The notes beneath the pieces were generated by a model that saw only the letters and a list, made by a program, of their open reading frames with translations, was not told the origin of the DNA and did not search any database. From the NCBI GenBank assembly GCA_947034885.2, contig OX344757.2, positions 4,898,001 through 4,962,000 of the forward strand: a DNA stretch of 64,000 nucleotides. The letters run 5' to 3'. The first letter of the stretch is position 1; each line of letters opens with the position of its first letter. A program made the position numbers and the translations under genes. Below are positions 13,483-24,933 of the stretch, in pieces. The stretch is from Thuidium tamariscinum (Eukaryota > Streptophyta > Bryopsida > Hypnales > Thuidiaceae).

Positions 13483-14030
13483 TTACTTTGCTTCAATTCC
13501 GTATTTTGCTTGAAGCGAGCTGATACCTGAGTGAGGTGCTGACGGATAAGACCTGGTGAGAAGATACTGCATCCCTCCACGTGGAAGAATGGCTGTTGTG
13601 TGGTAGATTGGTAGATCGCGCTTTTCCTTCTGAGCTTTTCCTTTCCGTCCGATACTTGAATCTTTGGGTTTGCTCGTTCAATTTGATGCTTGACGTGCTC
13701 CACTCTTGACCGCCGGATGAGCGAAATTAATGGAGATCCGCTGGATAATTACTCTACATTACAGTAGCATCCTCTCGGGAACGATGGCGGGGGAGAGAAG
13801 AAGTGTACGCATATGAGGCTGAATTTACCAAAACCCACATCTCAAAAAATTTATGCAGCTACTAAAAAAGGAAAATCTCAGACTGAGTGTTAAATTTGAA
13901 GTTTTAAACATTTAGCAGTGTTTTTAGAACCTTGAGCTACTTAAGAAATCGCATTTGGGACCAGTGGAGAGAAGGTGTAAGGTTCTGAATCTCAAACCTA
14001 CTCAGCCGAAGTTGCAAGAGCAACTGGAGT

Positions 14031-14500
14031 TTGATTGCAATTGCAGCCAATTATCGGCAGGGGTCCTGCGCTTGCCTCTGGCTGTGGAAGGGGTTGGTTC
14101 GATTGTTCAATTCTGGTCGTAAATACGCAAGTTCAGAATCGAATGTGGGTACGATCGGAGCAGGAAGGAGCCACCCGGCACGAGGGTTTGAATCGAGAGG
14201 CGGAAGAGCTGCACTGCTTCCTTTGCCTCCTGAATTTGATAGACTTTGCTTTCGATCGATCCTCGGTTGCAATGGCTGTGCGCGCGTTGGATCTGAAAAT
14301 GTTTCTCAGTCGCAAGCTACCGGTGCGATCCACCTGACGAGGTCGAATGCAACGAGCTGCTCACCGAATTTGCTGCGAGAGGGACCGGGGATCCACGATT
14401 TCGGATGAAGAGGGAAAAGGAAGTCGACGTTGTTGAGGATTGCATCTTCAGGAAAGAGCCGAGGCTTTTTTTTTTGCTTTCTAGTGTCAGATTGCACCCC
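14031..14500 (+). other. Coding-like region, unidentified and possibly decayed
   Basis: This balanced-composition stretch has long open frames on plus. One frame reads REAEELHCFLCLLNLIDFAF and RALDLKMFLSRKLPVRS, then ends at a TGA near 14337. Another frame directly continues with DEVECNELLTEFAARGTGD and FRMKREKEVDVVEDCIFR. Adjacent protein-like blocks in different frames suggest one exon broken by a frameshift, or two exons with unrecognised splice sites. I do not recognise the family. It lies upstream of and divergent from the CxxxC-protein gene. Confidence 0.35.
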
Positions 14501-14670
14501 AAGAAAAATTGTTTGGCTAAAAGAATGGCAAAAATGGCTAAATCAAAGTTTTTTGTTTGCCAAAAAAACCATGATTTAAGAAGATTTCTTGGATGAAATT
14601 GCCAGATTGTGGATGAAAACAAAACTTGGTACGTGGTGTTCATTTGTCAATGCGGCAATATGGTCATTTT

Positions 14671-14818
14671 GTTCTATGATTGTTGTGATGGGCTTTGACT
14701 TCAGAAAGTGTATAGGCTAGTATAGAAGCAATATAGGTGAATGTGTTCTATGATTGTTGTAATGGGCTTTGACTTCAGAATGTGTAGAGGCTAGTATAGA
14801 AGCAATATAGGTGAGTGT
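14671..14818. repeat. Two-copy 74-bp tandem duplication
   Basis: GTTCTATGATTGTTGT begins at 14671 and again at 14745. The two 74-base units are nearly identical, each running through GGGCTTTGACTTCAGAA and GGCTAGTATAGAAGCAATAT. It is a recent local duplication outside any gene. Confidence 0.85.
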
Positions 14819-15418
14819 GTAACGAATTGCATGGTTTGGTGTTGAACCCCAAGGAATTGTAGTGCATGCATTTCTTTAATAGGATTTTTATGAGGATAGT
14901 TATTGAAGTATAGTTGTTGATTTGTGAGTGAGATAGGTTGTGGGTATGCTAAAGTATGAATATCTATAAATTTATGAGTGTTGTGATTGGTTTTGTTATA
15001 CACTTATACCGCATTGGCCATCTAAAGTAACAAAAAGTATTTCACTAGCTAGGTTAGTCAATTAGATTGTATTGCTAGTTGAACCCAATGTATAACTTAT
15101 TTAGTATTCAAAACATAAGATAGGTGTACAATCTTGATTCCAATATATAGGTGTTTTTAAAAACTAAAAATTATTGAAGGAGCCAAATGTAGTATTAAAG
15201 GTCATTTTGAGTAGGAATAGGAGAGGGTGGACTTGAGTGTAGATTGTTGATTATTTGTAATGTTTGTTTTGATTGGATGTCTTTTGGATAACCAATACAA
15301 TTCCATTCCAAATGATTGTATTAATTAGTGGTATAATTTGGCACCAAAAAGCCAAAAAAAAAGCCTTGAATTTAGATACATGTATGTCAAATTTGTTATC
15401 CATTACACTTAAGCTGAC

Positions 15419-16773
15419 CACTACAAGAGAAAGGGGTGTTTTAAGTATAGTCCTAGAGATAACATTTTAAGTAATGACCTTTTTAGGAGGTTTTAAGTAA
15501 GAAATAAGTGTCCTTCTAGTAAAATTTTACTAGGACACTTATTTCTTACTTAAAACCTCCTAAAAAGGTCATTACTTAACCCCTAAAAGCCCAAGGGGTT
15601 AGGACAAAATACAAATGTGCTATAAAATATAAGAATTACAACTTTTCTGAAGTTAGTATCAAAGAAGATAATGTAAAGCACAACAAGTAGAAAGTATCCA
15701 TACAGTCAAAGTAAAAAAAATGTTTTTAGATTATTTTTAAATGAATTTTGAAGATATAACTTCAAAAATTCACCAAAAATACAATTTCTATTTTCAGGAT
15801 TTGAAATTTTTTTTGATTGGTCAAAATTGTGTTTTTTATTGATTTATAGAAAAATTCAAAATATTCAACCTCTAAAAGCCCAAGGGATTAAGACAAAATA
15901 CAAATGTGTTATAAAATATAAGCTTTACAACTTTTTTGAAGTTAGCATCAAAGAAGATAATGTAAAGCACAAAAAGTAGAATGATCAAAATTTAAAAAAT
16001 ATTTATAGATTCTCTTCAAATGAATTTTGAAGATATAACTTCAAAAATTCACCAAAAATACAATTTCTATTTTTATGATTTGAAATTTTTTTTGATTGGT
16101 CAAAATTATGGTTTTTATTGACTTGTAAAAAAATAAAAAGTATTTACTAATGAGAGCATCAGTAATTCCCCCAAACATAAGAGGATTTTTAGCTACTCTG
16201 GAAGACTATGAGTTATCAGGCCATGGGAACTCTCTGAACGCTGCCACTAAGGCGATCTGATGTGGCCAAGAGGCTGCCACATCAGATAATCATATTTAAT
16301 TAATATTTTAATATTATTTTTTGAAAAAAAAATTATTTTTTTATTATTTTTAAATTTTTTTAATAATATTTTAATATAAATTTTTTATTTTTTTATTTTT
16401 TTTATTTTTTTATTATTATTTTATCTGACGCGTTCGCAAACAGGGGAACAGGGCTGAAACGGTCTCCTGAAGCCCTGAAAAATCCTCTTATGAGTAAGTT
16501 TTTCAATACTAAGCAATTTTAGACACTTTGTACTATTTCTCCTTTTTTTGCTATAACTTTTGTTTGACCGTACTGATCTTAGTTTTGAATATCAATGTTG
16601 AAAGAAAACCCAATTTTTTCAAAACTGAAAAAAAAAAATTTGAAAAAAGTTTTTTTTTTGCTCGAAAATTCTACCCGAAGTCAGGCAGCGACCAGAAAAT
16701 GGTCGTTTGAGCGCTTAGGGGTTAAAATGTTATCTCTAGGACTATACTTAAGACACCCCTTTCTCTTGTAATG
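15419..16773. mobile_element. Palindromic CACTA-type MITE, split by a nested element
   Basis: The left end is CACTACAAGAGAAAGGGG (from 15419) and the right end is CCCCTTTCTCTTGTAATG (to 16773). The 3-bp target duplication is GAC (15416-15418 and 16774-16776), as expected for CACTA elements. Without the inner element (15580-16721) and one TTAA, the MITE is about 209 bp and folds along its whole length with few mismatches, centred near 15525. It has no coding capacity. A right-half relative ends at 51593. Confidence 0.9.
15580..16721. mobile_element. TTAA-flanked element nested in the CACTA MITE
   Basis: The element runs from CCCCTAAAAGCCC to GCGCTTAGGGG and has TTAA on both sides (15576-15579, 16722-16725). 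The host palindrome's other arm (15461-15479) preserves the uninterrupted site with a single TTAA, so TTAA is a true target duplication. Inside, two ~285-bp units beginning 15580 and 15869 are tandem copies. An AT-rich core at 16300-16430 lies between CATAAGAGGATTTTT and AAAAATCCTCTTATG, possibly another nested insertion. No transposase is encoded. Confidence 0.85.
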
Positions 16774-18850
16774 GACACATTTAATTTTAGATACTAAATT
16801 ATTGTACTATTCATTCAAATATATGTCTTCAAAAACACCTAGGAATTTATACTTCACAACTAAAATTTGTCACTCTACAACCATTTCTGAACAATTCAAC
16901 ATTTTAAAATCATCATCTCATAGGAAAATCCAATGTCAATTGTGTCCATCAATTTTCCATAACAATTTTGAAAAATCCAATTTGTTCCTATGACTATGTT
17001 GAAAAAAAATTCTTACATTTTAGAAAGCTTATTTGCATTCAAATTAGTGACCCATCTCAACCTCCACAACTTTTGAATATAATTATAGATTCTTTAGTGC
17101 ATTAAAAAAAACCTTCTATTGCTAATAAAAAATGACAACTATTAGATCCTTTTAATAATAGGAAAATTTCTTGGATTGTGTATTTGACTTGACAATAGCA
17201 TAGACAAAAATAGAGTAGTGAAGGTTTTTTAAGAGGACTCTCAAACATATCTTTGTGCTTAAAAAGAGTTTCTTTACAACTAGGTTAAGAGTTGGATAGA
17301 AAGTTAGTTGCATTAATTGTTTAATATCACAATTTTTTATTACAAGAGATTTATTTTCAAAAATTTAATTTCTTATTAATCAAGTGTTCATACAACAAAT
17401 GCATGGAATCTTTGGTAGATTTAGACAAATTTAATTTTGAATGAATGTTTACAAAATTCTAACACAAGTTGTGAACATGTACCCTTCAATCCTAATCAAT
17501 GCATCAAAAATTGTCAATATATGATGATTTCTCTTTAAAAATACCTGTAGAACTTTTCTCCATTAGGAATTGATGACTTCAAGACAAAATGATATTCTCT
17601 CTTATGTTCTCAATTTAGTCACTAAAAAATAGAAATGAATTTTATTTTGTTGAAGAATGCAGTATAAAACTATTAGTGTTTCTCTCACTATTGCAAAATT
17701 TACTTTTGAAAGCATTAAATTTGGATTCAAATATTATCTTCTTCTTACCTAAGTTTAAATTTGTTGTCTATTTTCATCCATTTCAAAGTTTTTCATCTAT
17801 CATGAGTGATTTTTTAATCAAATTCACTACATGTCATTTAAAGTGAACTAATATATTTACAAAATAATATCATTGATATCTATTCTAGCTTTACAACTTC
17901 ATTTAGATACTAAAAAATTAACATGTAAAAGAATATATAAACCCTAGTATAAAATGGACCTTGTTGATGAGCTCTTATAGATGGACTTTTTAATTCTCAA
18001 AATTAGCCAAACCCTATATAAAGACAAATAAAATCTTAATACTAAATAGATTGCATTTAGTTTGACAACAAGATAAAACACCTTTAAAAATGAAGTTTTT
18101 CCTACGTAGAAGCATCTTGTATTTAGTCTTGGCATTATACATTGGACTTTATTGGGACATAACATAGGACCTTAGATGACCAAATTTTTAACCCTTAAAG
18201 GACCATTGGAATCCCTCTATATGATGTGTATTTAACCTTATAACTCTTCAATTGTGGTTTAATATATAAATTGTAATACATTGTTATTTATATACAATTA
18301 TGGTCATTAAATTATTTTGTTTTGTGAAAATTTTGGTCAATGCTATTTTAATCAAATACCACCAAATTCATAATATACTATATAGTCACAAAGGGCCGCT
18401 TGGTCCTTCTAGGATTAATTTACACCATCTACTTCAAAAAATGATTAAATGTTACTTCTCTCTTCAGAAGCATTATATAACTTAGACAAGGCAATTCCAG
18501 TTCTAAAAAACTCTAAAATTTGTTTTCAATTTCCACCCCAATAACTAAAATTAGGAAAATCCCATTCCTGCCCACTTATCCATTGTTGGGTTTTTCTTCA
18601 TCCAAAAACCAACCTCTTCATGATGCAATTCTCATAAAGTTCATTCACCTTCAAGATATTGATAGTTTGTCATCCATAGTAAATTTCTATTTTTTTGAAA
18701 AATGGTTTTAGTATATGTCTACGAATGCTAATAGGCAGCTCCTAGCTTTTCACTTCAAATACACATTAAAATTTATTTTTCTTTAAATTTGGAATCATTT
18801 TTTCCCACATAGCTTTTCCTTGAAGGCCAATCGGCACTACAATCGGTTTT
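16774..18850. other. AT-rich gene-free region
   Basis: No gene is recognisable. At 18188-18191 TTAA is followed by CCCTTAAAGGACC, which looks like one end of the TTAA-flanked family, but no partner end was found. Open frames here are short and have no motif. Confidence 0.5.
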
Positions 18851-19044
18851 GGAATAATTGGGACCAGTTTTAGACGAAGCTGCGAGGAAGGTCCCTCGTC
18901 ACAGCAAGCAAGCAAGCAGTTTTAGACGAAATCGGAGAGACTAGGGTTTGGACCCCCGTCTCGCACGTACATTCTTCCCTTGTTTTCGAGTGCCGAATTG
19001 CGAAGGCGACTTTATCGCTCATTTGGCAAGCGAAGTTAGCAACC

Positions 19045-20004
19045 ATGACTGCCGCAGCGAAGTTACCGGCGCACGTCGTGGCGCAGGCTTCCAAGTCGAG
19101 CCCCAACTTACTGCGAGAAATTTTTTATGGCATCGGCCTTGGAATTTTCGGTGAGGGCCTGAATCCGGACTTCCCCTCCCTTTCGTTCCGATCTAGTACT
19201 GTATTCGATGTTGGGGTTTTTTCTGTTTAAATTCTACCTTTCCTGTTGTAGGCGGGACTACAATGAAAGGATAAGCGGGATTAGGTCGGAAGTCGATGCG
19301 TGTGTTGGAAATTGTTGAATTTGTGTTTGATGCTGTGTTGGTTTCGGAGTCGAGGTTGGGAGTGTCTGTCAGGGCGCAAAGAGTCTCTGCGCTTTTGCGT
19401 GTTTCAAGAATCTGCTAGATTTTTTTCTTAATTTTGCACTTCCCTTCGTGTTCTTGAATCCTTGTCTAAAATAAAGAACTAGCGCACAAAATCTCAACTT
19501 GCTACTTGATTTCTACCTGCCGCCCTTCTTGTTCTTAAGATATGATTTTTCATGAAAGATCTAGTGTATTTGAGGCTCATTTCCAGGAGTCCTCAAGACT
19601 AGAAAATCAAGATTTGCAATAGCTGTGGCATTCTCAGAAATCTTCCGCTATGCCGACAGATTCGACAAGTTTCTGGTAGTCACAGACACCGTGGGTGCCG
19701 TCACCAACGGGCTGTCATTACCCGTCTTGCTCATCCTTCAAGCCAAACTTATCAACTCCTTTGGAACATTACAGGACGATGGACATAAACTTTAGAAGTG
19801 TTAGCCGATTTTGTAATGCGTTTGGTTTGTTTTATAAAGCTTTGTTTTGTTGAGTATCAATTTTTATGTTTTGATGGCTTTGAGTGTGGCACGACAGGTG
19901 GCTCGTTCTGGAAGGTGCATCACTTGAATGAGCGCCGCAAGACAGAGGAATTCTATGCCCGATTGGAGGCAGGAGAGATCACTGTTCAGGCTGCAGAAGA
20001 GTAA
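19045..20004 (+). CDS. COX5C: Cytochrome c oxidase subunit 5C, copy 1
   Basis: This is a small plant-specific subunit of respiratory complex IV in the mitochondrial inner membrane. Two exons, 19045-19150 and 19898-20004, join in phase 1 (G|GT) to 70 residues, close to the usual 63-64. The single membrane helix lies around LREIFYGIGLGIFGGSFW, followed by the matrix/intermembrane tail KVHHLNERRKTEEFYARLE and GEITVQAAEE. The ATG follows AACC and a balanced-composition leader (about 18850-19044). A conserved 3' untranslated exon may lie near 20270-20430, since a TTGTGAGTAAG donor follows the stop. The intron carries an ABCB-like relic. A second copy lies at 24934. Confidence 0.88.
19592..19795 (+). 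pseudogene. ABCB (MDR/P-glycoprotein-type) transporter exon fragment in COX5C intron
   Basis: One open frame inside the COX5C intron reads VAFSEIFRYADRFDKFLVV, then TDTVGAVTNGLSLPVLL, then LQAKLINSFG, and ends at TAG (19793-19795). This matches the start of the first membrane domain of plant ABCB transporters (family pattern: lipophilic start, LFxFADxxD, VGTIGAxxNGxSxP, GxLINSFG). Only about 60 residues remain, the rest of a ~1250-residue protein is absent, and expected residues near the GTIGA block are changed. It is therefore an inserted or captured relic. Confidence 0.72.
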
Positions 20005-20548
20005 ACATTTTAATTGTGAGTAAGTGGCATATATCTTGGTGAAGTTCTTTTGCAACTTTGTTTCATTTCCTTCTCTATTTTGTGTTGTATTCATCAAGGA
20101 TAATCAGGCACATCTTTAAATTTCTTACCTATGATAAATTGCGTATCCAGGATATGCTCAGTTTTACAAATATGGTTTGATTTTGGAGGCACTTTTTTAT
20201 GTCTGCATTCCGACATTCTTGAGCAGTTTGATCTTACACTGAAATTTGGGGTTTTTGACAGGTTAATAGGACCTCACAGGCATTTCTCAGCTTACTGGAG
20301 GGAATTGTGTTTTCGGAATCGTGTTCCGTTCACAACAATGACCATGAAATAGTGAAATGTCAGGAAGATGGATCTGTGTGTTGGAGCTATATCTGGAGTT
20401 GGTTGTGGTTTAGAGAAATCTTAACTTTCTCTTTGTACTGGCTACAATGATACTTGCAATAGAATTTTCTCTTTCTTAGAGGTGATCTTATGCACCATTT
20501 GCTGAATAAAATTTAAGAAGGTTTGATACAATACTGATTGTTGAGCTG

Positions 20549-21303
20549 TGGTTCGAATCCGGTTGGTCGGAAACTGTTTTGTCGAATCTGGTGACAGTTT
20601 TGTATTTCCGAAGGTCCGAGGTACATACCCTAATTCCTGAAAATGTTATGTAATGTTATGTAACCCTATACCTTAATGATGTCAATCTCATGGGCATTTT
20701 TGCAACTCCGAATGGCCGAGGTGTAAACCCTAAACCCTAAGAATTAGAAAGTAGGCCTAAACCCTACTGAATAATCGCAACGACAGTGCAATTAAATGAC
20801 GAACTGAAGAAATAACACGAGTTCAACGTTGCCTGAATGCAGTTCTCCAAAGCTTTGGACAAAATTTTGCGTGGGTTATTTATTTAATATACTGAATGCG
20901 CTAGAGTTCTGAGAAGGAGAAAGTAATGAGAAGGTAAGTTAATGCTTGTGCAGCAGTAACAGAGGACAAGCCATCCCTGTAATAAACCCCAGATGGAATG
21001 TTTGTGATTTCTAATGAGCTCCGGTGCACAGGCGAACCTGGAAGAAATCGTTTCATTTCACCCAAGGCTTGAATTCCTTGGGGAGCTTGCGTATATTTTG
21101 ACTTGCATCTTAGTCCGACTGCATTATTTTGCCCCATTTAAATCGAATTGTTCATAAGAGAAGGTTGTCTTGCAAAGATTCTGACGTTACTTCGAATGAA
21201 TGAGAAGTTATTTGGACGAGAGATTGGTCAGAAACACACTATCACAAGAATATGGGTATTATCAGAGCTTGGGTGCTGATCGTTCAAAGCTCTGCAAGCT
21301 GAA
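20549..21303 (+). repeat. Duplicated segment, copy B (begins inside a tRNA-Tyr T-arm)
   Basis: The segment starts at TGGTTCGAATCCGG, the T-arm and 3' acceptor strand of tRNA-Tyr, and follows copy A (11186-11945) to its end. The tRNA 5' half is missing, so this is not a functional tRNA. The broken RFT1 gene begins directly after, and the short last block of copy A reappears at 24317-24350 on its far side. Confidence 0.85.
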
Positions 21304-21384
21304 AGTGTAAGTATTTGTCATATCATCATATTAATTGAAAAATGCAAGAGTAGAATCTCAGGAAAGCACTAACAATCATAACCA

Positions 21385-24313
21385 ACTCCTGATCCAGCCT
21401 TGGTGAAACATAGTGAATGCGCTTTCCTCCAAGGGCTGAAAAATAGATCGCGCCACCAAGCTTCCTGCATGTCCGAGAGATAATCACCACAGGTTATAAG
21501 TCTGCTAAATCAGCATGATATCCAAGTTCTATATGGATCAAGATAGAAACAGCATAGACAATCAAGGCTTGATTACATACAGATTTTGATGTTAATATAC
21601 TGAAGCAAGTACACCTAGAAATCTCTTTTATAATTTGGAATTGTTTGGACTAGATTTAGTAAGGTTTCTAAAGCAAGAATCCAAGCAAATAGATCTGTTA
21701 TAGAAACAATCTACCTAGTTTTCCAACCAAGCCATAAATCCCTTGATTGTAGGTAGTGTTAAAGAGTACAAGAATCAACTTCTCGCCTTCTTGTAGTACC
21801 AATTTTCGTGCTGACTGGAATGTGAATATGGCACATAAGTAAAAAGGCCAGGGCACCATTGAGTATTCGCCTCCCTCTTATTCTTGTGTCACAATACATA
21901 TCAAAATTTGCAAAGTGAATTAAGAAACATCAAGAATAAAATAAAACAATAAGCACGGTAGCTCAAAATTAGTCACGCCCAACTGATGAAACTAACATCA
22001 AGAGGTGCAAATCCTTCCCACCTAGAGTAATATGATACCTGAAGGAAAATAGAGTCCCCTTGTAGGTGAACAGAAAATAGAGCCAGTAACTTAACAACAA
22101 GCAACGACTATATGCGAATTGTGCATATGTAAATAGTAGTTCGCCACCCTGTAAATTTATGCCATCTATGTTAATGAGACACGCCTAAGACTACATAAGA
22201 AAAACAAACTGAAAATTTCTTCAATCAAATGCAATTTTCACCAAAAGCAGATATAGTTTCATGACTTCAACTATAGAGTCAGGATTCTAGAATATTGAGG
22301 GATCAGAAAATCACCAATCCAATGCCCTTTACTGAGGAAATAAGTAACAATACATCAAGCCACTTTGACCACCCCTTCGGTGATCAAGCGCAAGCATCAG
22401 AATAGCAAATGCTGAGCCAAAATATAAAGAGGTTCGGAACCTAACTCCAATCAATTGCTGCTCCTCCTGTTCTTTCCTTAAAAACAAAGAAATGGTCAGT
22501 AGTTTCATTTCATGAGAGGTCACTTTATGAACCTCTACTTGAGTTCAGAAAGAAGTGAAAAACAGAAGTATCTTTAGAAGTCGTCAAGAAATGTGTTTTC
22601 TCGTACCTAGCACAACCATTGAGGAAGCATAATCTTCAGAAATACTGAGGCCTTGCCACCACATATATTACAACTTTATATACAATATAAGTGATGCAAC
22701 AGCGCCCCATGGCAAACGTGAGCCACGCAATAGCCAAAACTCGATGGTTGCTCTCTGACTCTGAATCATTCCAACTGAAACCATCACCCACAGCCCTGTG
22801 TAAATCTCACCGTTCCAATGATCTCCATCAGACAAAGAGACGTTGCCAATTCTAGACTATACAACAAGAGTAGAAAAGAGATACATAAGATATTACACTA
22901 CTCACACTGCCAATATTTCCATGTCAACAACCATGACAAAATCCTTCCCAACTGAGAAATAGGACAGTTGTTGTGAAGAGATGGAATTGCACGGCTTGCA
23001 ACTGCAATGGAGACCATAGAATGATGTGAGATTCCACGTTTGCTCAAAACGACAAATAGACTGACTACAACGAGGTCATCACTCTAGACTACGAGAAGAA
23101 CTGACTAACTAGCTATGGAGTTCAAGCATGCCATACACCCCTTGAGCCACGCAAGGACCAAGGATTCATAGTTTTGAAATAGCTAATTTGATGGATCATA
23201 CTGTAAAAAAATAAATCACATGGGTGAAATCGGTTTCTTTTTTTTGCATGTGTCGCCAAAAATATACATAACTTTGAACAAAATAAGCTCCCACCATGAA
23301 CTATCACTGCTTAACCTTGAAACGTCTCAATCTTTTTTTGAATTTTTGCACATTTTTGCTTAAAGCTTTGTACAGATATATCATTTACTAGAATTTAATG
23401 AATTTGGTCATTAAGGAAAGTTATCTCTTCTAGATTCAAGTATTACATTTGATAAATGAGAAGTTAATTGGATGAAACAGTGCCTTGAAGGCCTCTGTTC
23501 ATCGTCCAGAATATGGACGTCGGAGCGCTTCAGGGTTAATTGAAACATGAGGCCCAATTTGGGCCACCAGGTCCCTTTGGGGTTTTAGGGCTTAGGCTCA
23601 TATGCAGAAAAAGGAAAAAAAGAAGAGTTCTTAAGCACATACTTCAAACAGCTCCTGAGTGAGGCGCCGTGCCACCAGAGAATTGAGAGCAAAGGATATC
23701 AAACGTGAAGAAACCTGCGATGTTGAGACCACATACCATAATTGTCAGGAAACGAAAAACAAAGAGCATAAATCTTTATATTGAGTTATTTGTAAAATCC
23801 CCCCCCACCACTTTGGACATGACTTTTTTTGAAGTTGAGAAGGCAACTATAGTTGAAGCTTCAAACTTTTTTGCAAGATACTTATGTCACTCGACTTCAA
23901 AAGTGGAGACCAAACTTTTCTAGGCACCATTTTGATGGAAAAATAAGTTTCATACCCACTTTTATTTCGACTTTTTTAACTCAACTGGCTTTTTCACAAA
24001 ACTCATGAGTTTAAACCCCAGTTTAGGGTACTTTACGAATAACTCAATTGAATGACGAAAAAAACCCAAGCAATTCAAATCATTACTACAACAGTTTAAG
24101 GATTCAGTCGTGCTGTAGATGTCAATTCTGACCCATAAGATGCATGAAAGTGTTGTAGAGGAGCGATCCCTCTTTAGCCCCGGGCCAGCTTGATTTCCCC
24201 TTCCCCTTGTCCTCGTTCTTGATCGACGCCTGCCATCTCCTCCTATACGATTGATCGTCTCCTTCATCCGAATTCAGCAACTCACGAACCCGATCTAGAT
24301 GCTGCTCTGCCAC
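21385..24313 (-). pseudogene. RFT1-like (ER oligosaccharide flippase-associated protein) pseudogene
   Basis: RFT1 is a polytopic ER protein linked to Man5GlcNAc2-PP-dolichol flipping for N-glycosylation. Exon-like pieces in order on minus: 24313 to ~24127 (MAEQHLDRVRELLNSDEG to LLYNTFMHLMG), 23643-23714 (VSSRLISFALNSLVARRLTQ), 23001 down (AVQFHLFTTTVLFLSWEGF, then TGA at 22924-22926), about 22611-22790 (RVLAIAWLTFAMG, then WWQGLSISEDYASSMVVL in a different frame), about 22410-22440 (EPLYILAQHLLF then TGA) and about 21385-21470 (KLGGAIYF, then FQPLEESAFTMF in another frame). Stops, two frameshifts and Arg-to-Trp/Cys changes in the conserved LSREGFRR block show that it is dead. The C-terminal third is missing. 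It retains introns, so it is not a retrocopy. Exon edges other than 23643-23714 and the 5' edge at 23001 are approximate. Confidence 0.8.
23315..23535. mobile_element. TTAA-flanked MITE in an RFT1 pseudogene intron
   Basis: This 221-bp element runs from CCTTGAAACGTCTC to GGAGCGCTTCAGGG and is flanked by TTAA (23311-23314 and 23536-23539). The terminal inverted repeats match at most positions. The right end TGGACGTCGGAGCGCTTCA resembles a lone end at 33018-33037. Confidence 0.7.
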
Positions 24314-24316
24314 CCA

Positions 24317-24933
24317 TCTAATTAACGGTCTTTAGAGAATGGCAGTGAGCAATAACGGTTTATCGATACACCCTAACCCTGGGACACAATGTTGAGCAAT
24401 CTTAACCGTCAGATTGCCAGCATGTGCATGACAACAGCACATTGGAGTTGATGGTGAAGTTTTATTTTCTCTCGCAGCTGCCTGGTATAGAGCCTCCAGT
24501 TTGTACATTTGCCTTCGATTTGTGATCAAGAGAGGCCTCAGTTTTGACATTACACCATAGGAGCGTCTCTCAAGATTCCTTTTGTTGGACAGGTACGTGA
24601 ACATTGAAGCTTTAGTTTGAAATTTGAAACTGTGGTAGCTGATTGTTCAAAGAAGATGGTTCTGTTGTGGGGGTGTAACGATTTTCTTTGTTTCACGACC
24701 TCGTATTATCTCTTTTCTTTTCCAGCTTCAGTGCATTTGTGCTGAAGTATTGAAGTTTGAAAAGCTCATGCATGGGCTTCTTGGTGTGCGTTTGATCTGG
24801 CCATCTCTTGCAGGAAGAGCCGAGGGAGACCATCAGGGGAAAATAATAAGCAATTGAAAGACTTGATCAGTCCTGATCTTTGTTGATATTAAGTAATCAC
24901 TACTGATTTGCTAATTCTTGGGTCGTCGGCGTC
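24317..24933 (+). other. Short repeat block and COX5C-2 5' region
   Basis: The first ~34 bases match the last block of duplicated copy A (11976). The rest is the likely promoter and leader of the second COX5C gene. A possible untranslated exon ends at GGACAG|GTACGTGAAC (about 24591). A minus-strand open frame (24332-24604) has no recognisable motif and is not called. Confidence 0.4.

Noticed and set aside
20549-20573. tRNA-Tyr-like sequence
   Set aside because: Only the T-arm and 3' acceptor strand are present; there is no D-arm or anticodon, so it is a fragment.
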